Source: a virus
Length of the DNA: 26,450 nt
Virus record (IMG/VR): IMGVR_UViG_3300022208_000024
Coordinates: 1 to 26,450 of that record
Direction: 5' to 3' (one strand)
The position numbers and the translations under genes are program-made. Of this stretch, positions 7,508-16,226 are shown one piece after another. The first letter of the stretch is position 1; the number at the start of each line of letters is the position of its first letter. The notes under the pieces were generated by a model. That model was not told the DNA's origin and ran no database searches. It saw only the letters and a program-made list of their open reading frames with translations.

Positions 7508-10500
7508 CTAGAACATAACTGGATCAGTACCATCACCATACGTCAAATTATTAATTTGTGGTGGAACAAAAGCGTGGCCATCTTGGTGTTCTTGCTGATT
7601 CTTCAGATATGCCAAAGAAAACCCCCAATAGCGTAGTGCTTGTTCAGCAAAATCCTTGTCCTCAAGGTCGCAAGCATGAACGGCAGTAATGATTGCGCGG
7701 GTATGCTCAATTGGAATGAAGTCGTATCTGCTAGTTATTACTGGAGGTTTAATCCTATAGGCAATTCTTGCCCACGCGCATGGTTTTCCAATGCGAATCC
7801 TGCGGTATTGCGGATTTACTTCGGTGGGATGGTATTGTCCAATCAGAGTCAAATCATTGCTGCGTCCGTAGTCCATTGCATACAAGCTAACAAATCCATC
7901 TGTAAGAGGTTTTTGAATGTTAGCAACACTTTTCACTAAGATTGGATCTTGAATTGCATCGACGAAGAATTTGCTATCCGTGGATAACCCGCTAGTCAAA
8001 AATGAAATCCTTCCAGTTGCGCTAGTTAAGTTTTGAGATTGTAACTTGGTTGTATACAATTCAAATTCATCATTGTCGATTCGACGAACAAAGTATGTCG
8101 TTCCTGCCACAAGCCCAGATGGAAGCACATCACCTGAATCGGCTCGTACAGTCACAGACTGCCCTGTCGTGTAAAGCGAAGCGTCAGCAATGATGCTAGT
8201 GGATGGGGATGCCGTAAATGTGCGTTGAATATCTAGCGACAATTGACCAGTTCCGGGTGTTGTAATCGGAACCAGAATACCTCCAGAATACACATTAACA
8301 CTATCTCCAATGATCTTAACTTGGTAGTCCGTTCCAACAACCAATGGAGTTGGCAAAACTCCGCTTGTTGAAAACTTCACGCTTTCATTTTCCGACAAGA
8401 ATTGAACGGAAGAAGGTTGAATTAGATTGTTGTATGGAAGCGGGGAAACAGAGAATCTTTTCGCGTAGTACGATTGACCAGTCCCAAATGACACCACGCT
8501 AATCAAGCCAGTTGTTCCACCAGCAATAGCATTTGCAGATGACGTGTATGCCCTAGCAACTGATGTAGATGATACATTTAGGTATGCTGGAGTCGCTCCA
8601 TTATCAATTGCTGGGCTTGTTGTTGGTAACAAATAATCCGTTCCCCAGTAAATGGTTTCTGGAGTTGTTAGATTAGTAAAATCACCTAACCAGTTATTGG
8701 TAAACGCAACTCCAAAAACGCGAGATAGTACAACATAGAATGTTCCAGTTGGAGCAGATGTGATATTAATTTTAGAAAAGTCAGCATTTTTAACTGTAAA
8801 CACTCCAGTAGATGAATTTAATGGAGTTTCTGCGCGATATGATGTTCCAGACAATAATGGAGATGGAAGCGTTCCAGTAGACGAAAACTGAACAAACACT
8901 CCAGTGGATGGAGTTATAGAAACTGTTGGTGGACTCGTATATCCAGTTCCACTTGTTATTACATTAAGAGAAGTGACAATTCCACCTGCAATGTTTGCTG
9001 TTGCAGTTGCTCCAGATCCACCACCTCCAGTTATTTCAACCTGCGGAGCATTTACATATCCAGAACCTCCAGAGATTTGAGTGAATCCAACAACAAATGA
9101 TGTTTGAATTGTAGCGTTTGCAACTGCTTGAGTTCCAGTTTTAAGTTTAACATTTAATGTTCCAGTTGCAGGAGAAGAAAACGCTTCTTTGGTTCCAGTT
9201 GCAGGTGTTGTTAGTGAAGACGAAACAGTATAAGTAAATGTTGTTCCAGATGCGGTTAATAGCGTTTTATTTCCATTGTATCCATCTGGATCAGCTCCAC
9301 TAATTGCAATAACCTGACCAGCAGCAAAGCCATGTGCAGCAGATGTTGTTCCTGTTGCAGTTGTGGATACTCGCGTTAGGTTTGTTATTGAAACTGTTTG
9401 TCCAATTTCAGTAATTAGCTGATATGTAAATGATGTGGAACTTAATACTGTGACCACGAAATCGCCATTGTAAGCGGATTGATCTGCTCCAGATATTGTG
9501 ACTGTATCACCAGTTCTATAGCTATGATTGCCAGATGTATTAACAGTAACTGTAATACCATTTGTAACCATTGATGTAATGTTAATTAATGGAGATACAG
9601 GAGGAGAAGAAATTGTTACAGAAGGTGCGGTTGTGTATCCGAAGCCGGGGTCTTCAATTACAATCGAGGACAACTGGTATGTGATAGAATTGCGAATAGC
9701 ATATCCAGTCGCAGTTCTAACGGAGATTGTGCTTCCAGATGGTGGTGCTGGAGGAGCAGAAAATGTCACTGTAGGGTCGGCGGTGTATCCAGAACCTTGA
9801 TCAGACAAGTTAACTGAAGTAACACTTCCAACCACGATGGGAGTGAAGTTTGCTCCAGCTCCAGATGGGGACGCAATGGAAAGACCCGGTGCGGTAATCT
9901 GGCTGGATTCTCCTGCCACAGCAGATGCTGGGATTAACTTAATAAGTGAAATTGTACCAACTCCAGCGGAAGTGATCTGAATTGGGTTTACGAAATTCGT
10001 AGGAGAAGATGCAAGTGCATCCGCTTGTGTCGTGTGAATCGAAACTGCTTTTGTGTCTACAATATTGACAAAGTAGTTTTGATTGGCAATTAGAGGTTGA
10101 GGAAGCGTTCCTCCAGATGTAAATACTTGAACTTGGTCGCCTTGTGTTAGCAGGTGATCTATGCTAAATGTTAACTTTGTCTCTGGAACTATTTCCTTTC
10201 GGATATCGACATTGATTGGGTTTGTTGATCCAGTAGTGTGTACCTCGTTAACATTTGCTTGTGCGTCAGAGATCGAGCTAAAAATCTGAAGGTGCGTTGC
10301 ATCGAGAAGATTTCCAAAGTAGGTAACTCCAGATTTAATCCCAATAGGTAAAGTTTGCCCAGATGGAAAAGTAATTGGATTTGCAGTCGTAATTTCGATA
10401 GTAGGAGCAGACGCGAATTGAAGAGCGGTAACGACAAGTGAAGTCCTTGAATCAAGAAATTTCAATGGCCCTGCTCCCACTATACTTTGGAGGGAAAGTG

Positions 10501-11248
10501 GATAATTACCTGCCTGTGCATTGAGAGAATCGTTGTAGATTTGGATCGTTAAAGCATCGAGAACACCAATGTAATACGTTTGACCATTGGAAAGCGGAAC
10601 TGGGATAGTGCCAGAAATCGCAGTAATAGTCATTCCTTGCCCAGAATTGAGCGTGTGAGGGGTTGTGGACGCAAACTTGCTAATCGGGCTTATAACAACC
10701 TCACGGGTGCGAATAGTAGCATCATCAGGAGCAATCGTTCCGTATGCAAAGTCAGATTGAGAATGGATTGGAATAAGCAACCCATCGACACCAGTGCCAT
10801 CTTTGAGTTGGCTACGAATATCTCGGTTGTTGGAATCTGTTCCAGTTACGCGAATGATCTTGCCTACGTCATTTTCGCTTTCGGCAATCGCTACCAACTG
10901 CGAGGGTTGGATAATCTGCATCAATGTGGCTACATAGCCTCGGTCATCCCATGCCCATTCTACAGTGTTGAACTTACCACCTTTGTTGACATGGTATTGG
11001 AATAGACGATTGCGGAAGTAAACTGGGGAACCATCTACATTAACCGCAAGGGGAACATCTATTCCACGGGGAAGAGCTATTGTGCAACCATCCCATCCTG
11101 TGCAAACATCAACATCAGCAGTGGATTGCATCCAATGCCCAGACTCCATAAGCGTCTGGACAGCTTGCGTGATTTTGCGGTAAACTCTTTTTTCGTCAGT
11201 AGTTCCTAAAATCTCCGCACATTCCTCAAAGATTTGATCGACAAACAT
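7508..11248 (-). CDS. Head-to-tail adaptor-like protein with ~900-residue repeat insertion (1246 aa)
   Basis: Residues 1-187 (MFVDQIFEECAEILG...) and 1104-1246 (SVANIQKPLTDG...YHPTEVNPQYRRIRI...AYRIKPP...ITAVHACDLEDKDFAE) read as two halves of one conserved podovirus protein that sits beside the nozzle gene, comparable to adaptor / tail tubular protein A (P22 gp4, T7 gp11 role). Between them lie about 900 residues of beta-rich repeats of three types. (A) Six copies of 'LPxPLxxGxxYxV' near residues 213, 297, 379, 791, 962 and 1039. (B) Four copies of 'GxGYxxxPxV' near 485, 535, 728 and 767. (C) Two 'ISGAD..YNG' modules at 574-610 and 639-675. Types A and C resemble FCCH-like or Ig-like phage decoration repeats. 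The insertion probably projects from the tail neck. Adaptor identity is inferred from the ends and the neighbouring nozzle gene. Confidence 0.7.
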   Translation of the reverse strand: MFVDQIFEECAEILGTTDEKRVYRKITQAVQTLMESGHWMQSTADVDVCTGWDGCTIALPRGIDVPLAVNVDGSPVYFRNRLFQYHVNKGGKFNTVEWAWDDRGYVATLMQIIQPSQLVAIAESENDVGKIIRVTGTDSNNRDIRSQLKDGTGVDGLLIPIHSQSDFAYGTIAPDDATIRTREVVISPISKFASTTPHTLNSGQGMTITAISGTIPVPLSNGQTYYIGVLDALTIQIYNDSLNAQAGNYPLSLQSIVGAGPLKFLDSRTSLVVTALQFASAPTIEITTANPITFPSGQTLPIGIKSGVTYFGNLLDATHLQIFSSISDAQANVNEVHTTGSTNPINVDIRKEIVPETKLTFSIDHLLTQGDQVQVFTSGGTLPQPLIANQNYFVNIVDTKAVSIHTTQADALASSPTNFVNPIQITSAGVGTISLIKLIPASAVAGESSQITAPGLSIASPSGAGANFTPIVVGSVTSVNLSDQGSGYTADPTVTFSAPPAPPSGSTISVRTATGYAIRNSITYQLSSIVIEDPGFGYTTAPSVTISSPPVSPLINITSMVTNGITVTVNTSGNHSYRTGDTVTISGADQSAYNGDFVVTVLSSTSFTYQLITEIGQTVSITNLTRVSTTATGTTSAAHGFAAGQVIAISGADPDGYNGNKTLLTASGTTFTYTVSSSLTTPATGTKEAFSSPATGTLNVKLKTGTQAVANATIQTSFVVGFTQISGGSGYVNAPQVEITGGGGSGATATANIAGGIVTSLNVITSGTGYTSPPTVSITPSTGVFVQFSSTGTLPSPLLSGTSYRAETPLNSSTGVFTVKNADFSKINITSAPTGTFYVVLSRVFGVAFTNNWLGDFTNLTTPETIYWGTDYLLPTTSPAIDNGATPAYLNVSSTSVARAYTSSANAIAGGTTGLISVVSFGTGQSYYAKRFSVSPLPYNNLIQPSSVQFLSENESVKFSTSGVLPTPLVVGTDYQVKIIGDSVNVYSGGILVPITTPGTGQLSLDIQRTFTASPSTSIIADASLYTTGQSVTVRADSGDVLPSGLVAGTTYFVRRIDNDEFELYTTKLQSQNLTSATGRISFLTSGLSTDSKFFVDAIQDPILVKSVANIQKPLTDGFVSLYAMDYGRSNDLTLIGQYHPTEVNPQYRRIRIGKPCAWARIAYRIKPPVITSRYDFIPIEHTRAIITAVHACDLEDKDFAEQALRYWGFSLAYLKNQQEHQDGHAFVPPQINNLTYGDGTDPVMF
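7940..10681 (-). repeat. Degenerate protein-repeat region inside the adaptor-like gene
   Basis: This stretch encodes residues 190-1103, built from three interleaved, diverged beta-repeat types (six, four and two copies). Examples are SGTIPVPLSNGQTYYIG, SGVLPTPLVVGTDYQV and SGTLP-like copies; GSGYTADPTVTF and GTGYTSPPTVSI; ISGADQSAYNG and ISGADPDGYNG. Copies are recognisable in protein but not as exact DNA repeats, so duplication is old or the units were acquired separately. Confidence 0.65.
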
Positions 11249-11257
11249 GACGATAAA

Positions 11258-11575
11258 TTAGCGAATGGAACCTTCGGATGCAATAGAATTCAGAAAATCT
11301 TCTTCGCTTGCCATTGCTGCATTTTCAGCAGCAGGTGCTTTGCCTTCTAGCGATTCAGTTACCGCCTTTTGACCCTCAACATCAGCGGCAAGAGCATCGA
11401 TAACACCAGCGAGTTGCATGGCAATACTATGCAGTTCGTCGAACTTGGATTTAGCAACAGAGATAGTTACAGCACCCTCTTCTGCCATTGGAGAAGGGAT
11501 TCCGCTCATGTCTTCGGGAAGATCCATTCCCATTGCTGGTTCGGGCATTGCTGCCTCAGTTGTTGGTTGTGCCAT
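11258..11575 (-). CDS. Acidic Met/Ala-rich hypothetical protein (105 aa)
   Basis: It starts MAQPTTEAAMPEPAMGMDLP. The first third is Pro/Met/Glu low complexity. The middle is a predicted helix (KSKFDELHSIAMQLAGVIDA, about 42-61), and the end is an acidic segment closing in EGSIR. It lies between the acidic 137-residue protein and the adaptor-like gene. Size, acidity and helix content could fit a small scaffold-like or connector-associated protein, but no family is recognised. A purine-rich AGAGGAAG lies about ten bases upstream of the ATG and may serve as ribosome binding site. Gene order suggests a virion or assembly role. Confidence 0.65.
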   Translation of the reverse strand: MAQPTTEAAMPEPAMGMDLPEDMSGIPSPMAEEGAVTISVAKSKFDELHSIAMQLAGVIDALAADVEGQKAVTESLEGKAPAAENAAMASEEDFLNSIASEGSIR

Positions 11576-11578
11576 AAA

Positions 11579-11992
11579 TTAATCTTCCTCTTTCTCACCA
11601 CCGATTTCAATCTCGATTTTAGTTGTTGGTTTTGCAGATTCAGCTTCTTCTAGTCCAGAATCGATAGCCTCTTCGTCATTCATCTCGTCTTCCATTTCTG
11701 GTGAAGACTTGTCTGCTTTGATTCCGCAGATGCAAAGCTCAACGCAATGACGCTTGGTTTCTTTTCCATCGCGCATGGTTGTTTCATCCTTCTCCATAGT
11801 CTTTTTGAACACAATGGTAGCAGTTCCCTCTTTGGGAAGGTTTTTAAGCCCCTCTGCGTTCTCAAAATAAAGGGATGGGTAATGGTAGTCGCTTTTAGGT
11901 ATTGCCATTTCTGGCATCGACATTGGCTTTACCTCCTCACCCAGATCAGTAAATCCAGATGGAAGGTCATATTTTTCTTTAGCGTATGGCAT
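11579..11992 (-). CDS. Acidic hypothetical virion-associated protein (137 aa)
   Basis: It starts MPYAKEKYDLPSGFTDLGEE. The central block YPSLYFENAEGLKNLPKEGT followed by beta-strand-like segments (TIVFKKTM, HCVELCICGIKA) looks like a compact beta domain. The C-terminal ~40 residues are strongly acidic with a Lys/Glu alternating end (KIEIEIGGEKEED). The 'YPSLY....LP.EGTATI' pattern recalls small phage proteins I have seen labelled as capsid staple or minor head proteins, but this is a weak, remembered resemblance. Its start overlaps the end of the upstream membrane-protein gene by 14 bases, so the two are probably translationally coupled. Confidence 0.65.
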   Translation of the reverse strand: MPYAKEKYDLPSGFTDLGEEVKPMSMPEMAIPKSDYHYPSLYFENAEGLKNLPKEGTATIVFKKTMEKDETTMRDGKETKRHCVELCICGIKADKSSPEMEDEMNDEEAIDSGLEEAESAKPTTKIEIEIGGEKEED

Positions 11993-12284
11993 AGTGTAAG
12001 ATTATTGTTAATGTAATTACAATTATAGATGGTATTGTCAAGTCAGCAAGAAATGCTTTCAGCGTCCAGTATTTCGGATTGAACCCACCAAACACACTCA
12101 TATCTTTTCTTAACTTGCTTGGGGATGCCTCAATTGCACGATACTCTGCTTGAGCAATCTCCCTACCTGCGAAGAAAAAAATCCCAGCAATAGCACCAAT
12201 AAACGGATTCTTTGTCAAAGCATATCCGATTCCTTGGAGTGCAAGGCAGATTAGGATATGAGATATGTTAATGAAGTTTTTCAT
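11979..12284 (-). CDS. Small membrane protein (101 aa)
   Basis: Hydrophobic segments lie near residues 6-25 (ISHILICLALQGIGYAL), 27-42 (PFIGAIAGIFFFAGRE) and 82-98 (IPSIIVITLTIILHYA), with a polar loop between (GREIAQAEYRAIEASPSKLR). The 'AGREIAQAEYRAIE' stretch resembles small phage membrane proteins of unknown function, sometimes annotated holin-like. A holin role is possible, but the clear lysis cassette lies 11 kb upstream, so I would not call it one. Its ATG overlaps the stop of the 29-codon ORF (ATGA), and its 3' end overlaps the next gene by 14 bases. Confidence 0.7.
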   Translation of the reverse strand: MKNFINISHILICLALQGIGYALTKNPFIGAIAGIFFFAGREIAQAEYRAIEASPSKLRKDMSVFGGFNPKYWTLKAFLADLTIPSIIVITLTIILHYAIR

Positions 12285-12370
12285 AAATCAGCATCAGGGC
12301 CATGTTTTTCAACATAGTCTCTGATTTCTTTTTCTTTTTCAGAATACTCTTTTTCTTTATTGTCTTCCAT
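12281..12370 (-). CDS. Very small charged protein (29 aa)
   Basis: ATG at 12370 to TGA at 12281 encodes MEDNKEKEYSEKEKEIRDYV and nine more residues. It is almost entirely Lys/Glu/Asp and probably a single helix. It exactly fills the space between the spike gene stop (12373) and the membrane protein, with an ATGA overlap at its 3' end. This tight coupling is the main evidence that it is translated. No Shine-Dalgarno is seen. Function unknown. Confidence 0.5.
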   Translation of the reverse strand: MEDNKEKEYSEKEKEIRDYVEKHGPDADL

Positions 12371-12372
12371 TT

Positions 12373-14205
12373 TTATTTAACGATATAACCAAATGAAAAT
12401 GAATATGCCGTAGCTACTGTTTGAGTTAATGTTGCTCTAAACAATGCTTGATCGTTCGTTGCATCTGCAATAATGCAACCATTATCAGTATCTTGATTTC
12501 CAGAACTATATGTGCTAAATGTTCCTCCAAGATTATTTGATGAAGTAAGATTGCTTGCAACAGGAAGTGTTATTCTCCATTCTGTAGCTCCAGTAGCAGT
12601 TGCATCAACAGTAACAGCACCACTAACCATTACATAATTCCCAATCCTTGCATATTGGCATCCAGTTGGAGTAATTGTTGTAACATTTGTTACTCCAGTT
12701 CCCGCTGGTGTGTATGTTCCGCTAAATATATTACCATAAGAATTTGGAGGAGCTGGTTGTTGACTGGGGCTTGTTGCGTTTACATTTACATCAGCAATTT
12801 GAATTCCATTATTTATTTGTTTTTTGCTATCAAGCAAAATATAATCTGTTGCAAGTTTTGTTGGGTCATAATCTCCTGATGCAAAAAGATTTAATGCAGC
12901 ATATCCAACAGTCATCCTATTTAGTCCATTAATATTTGCATATTCAACTCCAGAAAAATTTGATCCAAATCTACGCTGATACTTAACATTTAAATTGTTA
13001 AGTTTGTAATTAGCTCCACACTCAATATTAAATTGATTAATGTCTCCACCATTTATGTTACAATAAAAAACACAACCAGTAAAAGTATTATTTGGAACAT
13101 AGAAATCCCATCCAAGAATATTTACTGTTCCAGTTTGATTGCTTACAAATGATTTGTTAATATCGAATTGATTTGCTGAAACCCAAGTAGCCAATGCTTC
13201 ACCATTGTAATTTGTTGTTCCACTAATATCAACTCTATAATTATGAGTTTCTGGTAGTAAATGATTTCCGTTTACAGTTACCCTTGCATTGCCGCTTCCA
13301 TTATTTGCAATAGATGTAATTGAAAATACTCTATCATCATAAGCATTTTCAAGAGAGTTATTGGACATAAAAATTTGTCCAACCCTTTCATCTCTTGTTG
13401 AAGTCCAATTTGGTTTTGCTAAAACATTTACACCATTGCCAATAATTTTATTATTAGAAGTCAAATGCGTTCCGTGATTTTGGCAATAAATTCCAACTCC
13501 GCCAAAACCCGTGTTTTCTGCTGTCCCGATATTTCGGTTATCAACAATAATATTGTTGGCAATAATAGTGTCTCCGCGATCCCATGAGAATGCATTTAGC
13601 ATTCCATCAGGCACGCTTATATCGTTAGCAAGCCAAATTCCATTCTTGTTTCCACTTAAATAACAATTTGTAATACTATCAAATGCCCCAGTATCCGTTA
13701 TGGCAATGGCATTCATTTTGTTAGATATTGTAAGACCGGAAATAATTGTTCCAACACGCGAAGAAAGCGTTGCAAATCTTTGATTATCTGATCTTTCATC
13801 ATCAATCCATATACCATACTGATTGACTCCAGACGAGAATGCGCCATACATTTCAAAGTCTTGTATTTTACAATAACTGTGAACAACTTTTATGCAGGCA
13901 TGGACTATTTTTGTAATTTTAGGCCCAGCACCAAAAATTAATTGGCCGTTAACGGCAGTTTTTAATATTGAATCTGTTGGAAGGCTATATGTTCCAGCAG
14001 GCAAATAGACATTTTTACCTGTGTTTATAGCATTTTGAATTGCATTTAATGTTGTTGTTGCATTTGCGCTTGAACCATTATTGAATGCACCAAAATCCAG
14101 AACATTCACTACATCAGCAAACCGATCTTGCAATGTCCTTGCCGTAGTTGATCCTGTAGATGTGATTGCTTCAATTACATTTTGAGTTGTTTTTGTTATA
14201 GGCAT
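12373..14205 (-). CDS. Tail spike 4, pectate-lyase-fold beta-helix
   Basis: I chose the ATG at 14205 (MPITKTTQNVIEAI, 610 aa). An in-frame TTG at 14250 would add 15 residues but would overlap the upstream 34-codon ORF. Near the N-terminus is the shared spike hinge LQDRFADVVNVLDFGAFNNG, the entry to a pectate-lyase-3 parallel beta-helix with many 'NN.I..N..GI' rungs. An Ig-like module (HLLPETH...ISGTTNYNG, about 312-365 from this ATG) interrupts the helix. The C-terminus (GTYTPAGTGVTNVTTI...YARIGNYVMVSGAVTV) is a known phage fibre tip domain. It should bind and possibly cleave surface glycan; no catalytic residues can be assigned. The body is clearly paralogous to the spike at 16227, with a different C-terminus. 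Confidence 0.8.
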   Translation of the reverse strand: MPITKTTQNVIEAITSTGSTTARTLQDRFADVVNVLDFGAFNNGSSANATTTLNAIQNAINTGKNVYLPAGTYSLPTDSILKTAVNGQLIFGAGPKITKIVHACIKVVHSYCKIQDFEMYGAFSSGVNQYGIWIDDERSDNQRFATLSSRVGTIISGLTISNKMNAIAITDTGAFDSITNCYLSGNKNGIWLANDISVPDGMLNAFSWDRGDTIIANNIIVDNRNIGTAENTGFGGVGIYCQNHGTHLTSNNKIIGNGVNVLAKPNWTSTRDERVGQIFMSNNSLENAYDDRVFSITSIANNGSGNARVTVNGNHLLPETHNYRVDISGTTNYNGEALATWVSANQFDINKSFVSNQTGTVNILGWDFYVPNNTFTGCVFYCNINGGDINQFNIECGANYKLNNLNVKYQRRFGSNFSGVEYANINGLNRMTVGYAALNLFASGDYDPTKLATDYILLDSKKQINNGIQIADVNVNATSPSQQPAPPNSYGNIFSGTYTPAGTGVTNVTTITPTGCQYARIGNYVMVSGAVTVDATATGATEWRITLPVASNLTSSNNLGGTFSTYSSGNQDTDNGCIIADATNDQALFRATLTQTVATAYSFSFGYIVK

Positions 14206-14231
14206 AATTTTATTATTGTTGTTGAGGTAGA

Positions 14232-14336
14232 TTACTCGCTGATTGTCCAAACTGGAATTGGATTCTTAAAAAGAATCTCGATCCCGTTTTCTACGCAGCC
14301 GATCACCAATGTTTTGTCTTCAGAGTATATGTACAT
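14232..14336 (-). CDS. Possible 34-residue ORF between spike genes
   Basis: ATG at 14336 to TAA at 14232 encodes MYIYSEDKTLVIGCVENGIE, then ILFKNPIPVWTISE. The composition is protein-like: alternating hydrophobic and polar residues giving two or three beta strands, with no low complexity. It fills most of the 173-base gap between two spike genes, the widest gap in the window. No Shine-Dalgarno is seen, as for the spikes. It could be a real small protein or a relic of a spike domain. Confidence 0.4.
   Translation of the reverse strand: MYIYSEDKTLVIGCVENGIEILFKNPIPVWTISE
14261..14277. repeat. Small inverted repeat (7-bp arms)
   Basis: GATTCTT and its reverse complement flank AAA, inside the 34-codon ORF. 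The stem is AT-rich with no adjacent T-run on the minus strand, so terminator function is unlikely. Confidence 0.4.
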
Positions 14337-14378
14337 ATTAAGATGAGAGAAATTTAATTTTTTGCTTTAGTCATTATA

Positions 14379-16208
14379 TTATCTAAATATTGTATAATAT
14401 ATTTGCCTTGGGGAACCTGTTCTGTTGTTTATGTATACTAAACCATTATATGCAGCTATATTTATTTTAAGATCAACGCCATCCGTTCCCGATAGTGCAG
14501 AAGATGATGTTGATATTAAATTCATCATTCCACCAACATAGCCAGCATCGGTTATGGTATTGCTTGTTGTGTTAAATGCAATCTGCGCCATTCTTAAATT
14601 TGCTCCACCACCGTCTGTAACGATCATAAAACCTCCAACCTTGGGAGGCTTAAATGAAAACACATCTCCATTGTCAAGAAAATCGTTTTTTCCAGAATAT
14701 GCTGAATTTAATTTCACTCCATCAGTTGAATCAATATACAATGAATTGTATGCTGATGGTATATTTGCGGTTAAAGAACCGCTTGAATCTGGCATACGAA
14801 GAACTAATCCAAGTGATCCATCTGATGGCGTTGTTGCTGTTTCGTCAGAAGATATAATTTCAATAAATCCAGATGTTTGTCCAGATATATTTATATCTTG
14901 CAAAGAGTTTTGTTGCCGCCCTCGTCCTGTTGTTGTTCGCATTATGCGATTACATCCACCAGCTAAAAAACATTGTTCTTTTAAGCGTGTTCCAGTAAAA
15001 TTAACATTGTATGCATTTTTTATATAGGTAAAATTAACATTGCATCCAGTAAAAAATAAATCATTTACATCTCCAGAAACGTCTCCGTTAATATAAATGT
15101 CCCACAATGGCCTAATCAATGTTCCTGTTTCATTTGCAACAAACGGCTTATTTATATCAACTGTAGTGTTCGTAACATTTGAAACTGTTACGCCAAGTCC
15201 ATCGTAAGATGTAGTGCCTTGGATTCTTATATTTTGCATTCCTTCAGTTAAAGAGTGCGCTCCTATAGTTAATGTTGTTTTAACGCCTGGATTAGTAACT
15301 GAATTGGCTGCTGATGTTATAGTGAATGAATCTCTATTTGCATAGAGTCTTTGGTTGTTTGACAAGGAACATTGATCAAAATAACTTTCCAGCGATTTTC
15401 TTGATGCTGTTCCATTAATGTAAAGGCCCACGTTGTAGTTTTCACTAATCGTGCAATTGCTCATTTTTACTTCTTGCCCTTGTGTGACTAGTGCGCCATG
15501 ATTGACGTTATCTTTAAAGTGACAGTTACTAAATTGAGATCCCAAGCTGTATTCTACAAGTAATCCGTTTTGCTTATTGAAATCGCTATAACAATTCACA
15601 AAGCTCTGGTGAGCTGTGTAATATGTTTGTGACAGTGCATCGCCAAGAACAATACCGTTTTGTTTGTTCATGATATATAAATTATAAAAAGAACCACCTC
15701 GCACGTTTTGCGATGTGCTTTTCATAACAAAACCATCTTGAGTGGTAATATCTCCATCAAGAGTCAAATCAAAAACTTGGCAATCATTTTTGTCAATCAA
15801 TATTTGAATGTTATATAAAACAGAAGCATTTCCATCCCCAAAAATAACGCTGCCAGAAGAGGTTGGAGTGATCGTCAATCCTGTTGTTACATATTTTCCA
15901 GAAGGAAAATACAATGCTTTCTTAATAGGAAGCCCATTCCAATGTGATATAGCAGCTTGAATCGCGGCAGTATCGTCCGTAACCCCATCACCAACTGCTC
16001 CGAAGTCTTTCGCATTCACCACATCCGCAAAGCGATCTTGCAGATTGCGGGGTGCAGTGGTTCCTGTTGCCGTCACGCTAGAGCTATTCAGCCCTACAAA
16101 GCTATTTGCCGTGACTACGCCAGCGTTGTTCACTGTCATCTGGTCAACGCCTCCTACGCCGATGATTGCCTGTGTTCCGTCTGTGGATGCTTTAATGTTT
16201 GCGCTCAT
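14379..16208 (-). CDS. Tail spike 3, pectate-lyase-fold beta-helix (609 aa)
   Basis: The N-terminus MSANIKASTDGTQAIIGVGG, with VDQMTVNNAGVVTANSF, is a typical phage fibre attachment segment. The hinge TAPRNLQDRFADVVNAKDFG then AVGDGVTDDTAAIQAAI (51-87) opens a pectate-lyase-3 beta-helix running to about 290. An Ig-like module (about 312-370, IQGTTSYDG) follows, then more helix rungs. A beta-rich C-terminal domain ends in VYINNRTGSPRQIYYTIF. It should act as a receptor-binding or depolymerising tail spike, probably trimeric; active-site residues are not identifiable by eye. The first codons and upstream bases (16186-16213) are repeated exactly at 18186-18213. No Shine-Dalgarno precedes the ATG. 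Confidence 0.82.
   Translation of the reverse strand: MSANIKASTDGTQAIIGVGGVDQMTVNNAGVVTANSFVGLNSSSVTATGTTAPRNLQDRFADVVNAKDFGAVGDGVTDDTAAIQAAISHWNGLPIKKALYFPSGKYVTTGLTITPTSSGSVIFGDGNASVLYNIQILIDKNDCQVFDLTLDGDITTQDGFVMKSTSQNVRGGSFYNLYIMNKQNGIVLGDALSQTYYTAHQSFVNCYSDFNKQNGLLVEYSLGSQFSNCHFKDNVNHGALVTQGQEVKMSNCTISENYNVGLYINGTASRKSLESYFDQCSLSNNQRLYANRDSFTITSAANSVTNPGVKTTLTIGAHSLTEGMQNIRIQGTTSYDGLGVTVSNVTNTTVDINKPFVANETGTLIRPLWDIYINGDVSGDVNDLFFTGCNVNFTYIKNAYNVNFTGTRLKEQCFLAGGCNRIMRTTTGRGRQQNSLQDINISGQTSGFIEIISSDETATTPSDGSLGLVLRMPDSSGSLTANIPSAYNSLYIDSTDGVKLNSAYSGKNDFLDNGDVFSFKPPKVGGFMIVTDGGGANLRMAQIAFNTTSNTITDAGYVGGMMNLISTSSSALSGTDGVDLKINIAAYNGLVYINNRTGSPRQIYYTIFR
16033..16067. repeat. 35-base exact repeat, spike hinge (copy 1)
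   Basis: It is identical to 19686-19720. It encodes the TGTTAPRNLQDR part of the hinge in spikes 3 and 1. Such identity inside otherwise diverged genes marks a recombination hot spot or recent gene conversion. Confidence 0.8.
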
Positions 16209-16213
16209 AGTTT
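16186..16213. repeat. 28-base exact repeat around spike 3 start (copy 1)
   Basis: This 28-base block covers five bases upstream of the ATG, the ATG itself and the codons for SANIKAS. An identical copy is at 18186-18213, exactly 2000 bases away. Confidence 0.85.
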
Positions 16214-16226
16214 TTGAGATGATAGT

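Noticed and set aside
10580-11005. Plus-strand ORF of 141 codons
   Set aside because: Antisense to the conserved N-terminal half of the adaptor-like gene; basic, patternless protein with no support.
12030-12050. TTGACA followed by TATAATTG within the membrane-protein gene
   Set aside because: The spacer is only eight bases, far from functional sigma-70 spacing, and it lies in coding sequence.
14206-14250. TTG start at 14250 for spike 4
   Set aside because: It would overlap the 34-codon ORF and add an unremarkable Asn run; the ATG at 14205 is a better start codon, though neither has a Shine-Dalgarno.
14261-14277. Inverted repeat as an intrinsic terminator
   Set aside because: Only seven AT-rich base pairs and no T-run after it on the transcribed strand; it lies within a possible ORF.
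14554-15027. Plus-strand ORF of 157 codons
   Set aside because: Antisense to the C-terminal part of spike 3, which has a convincing protein sequence; no promoter or ribosome site.
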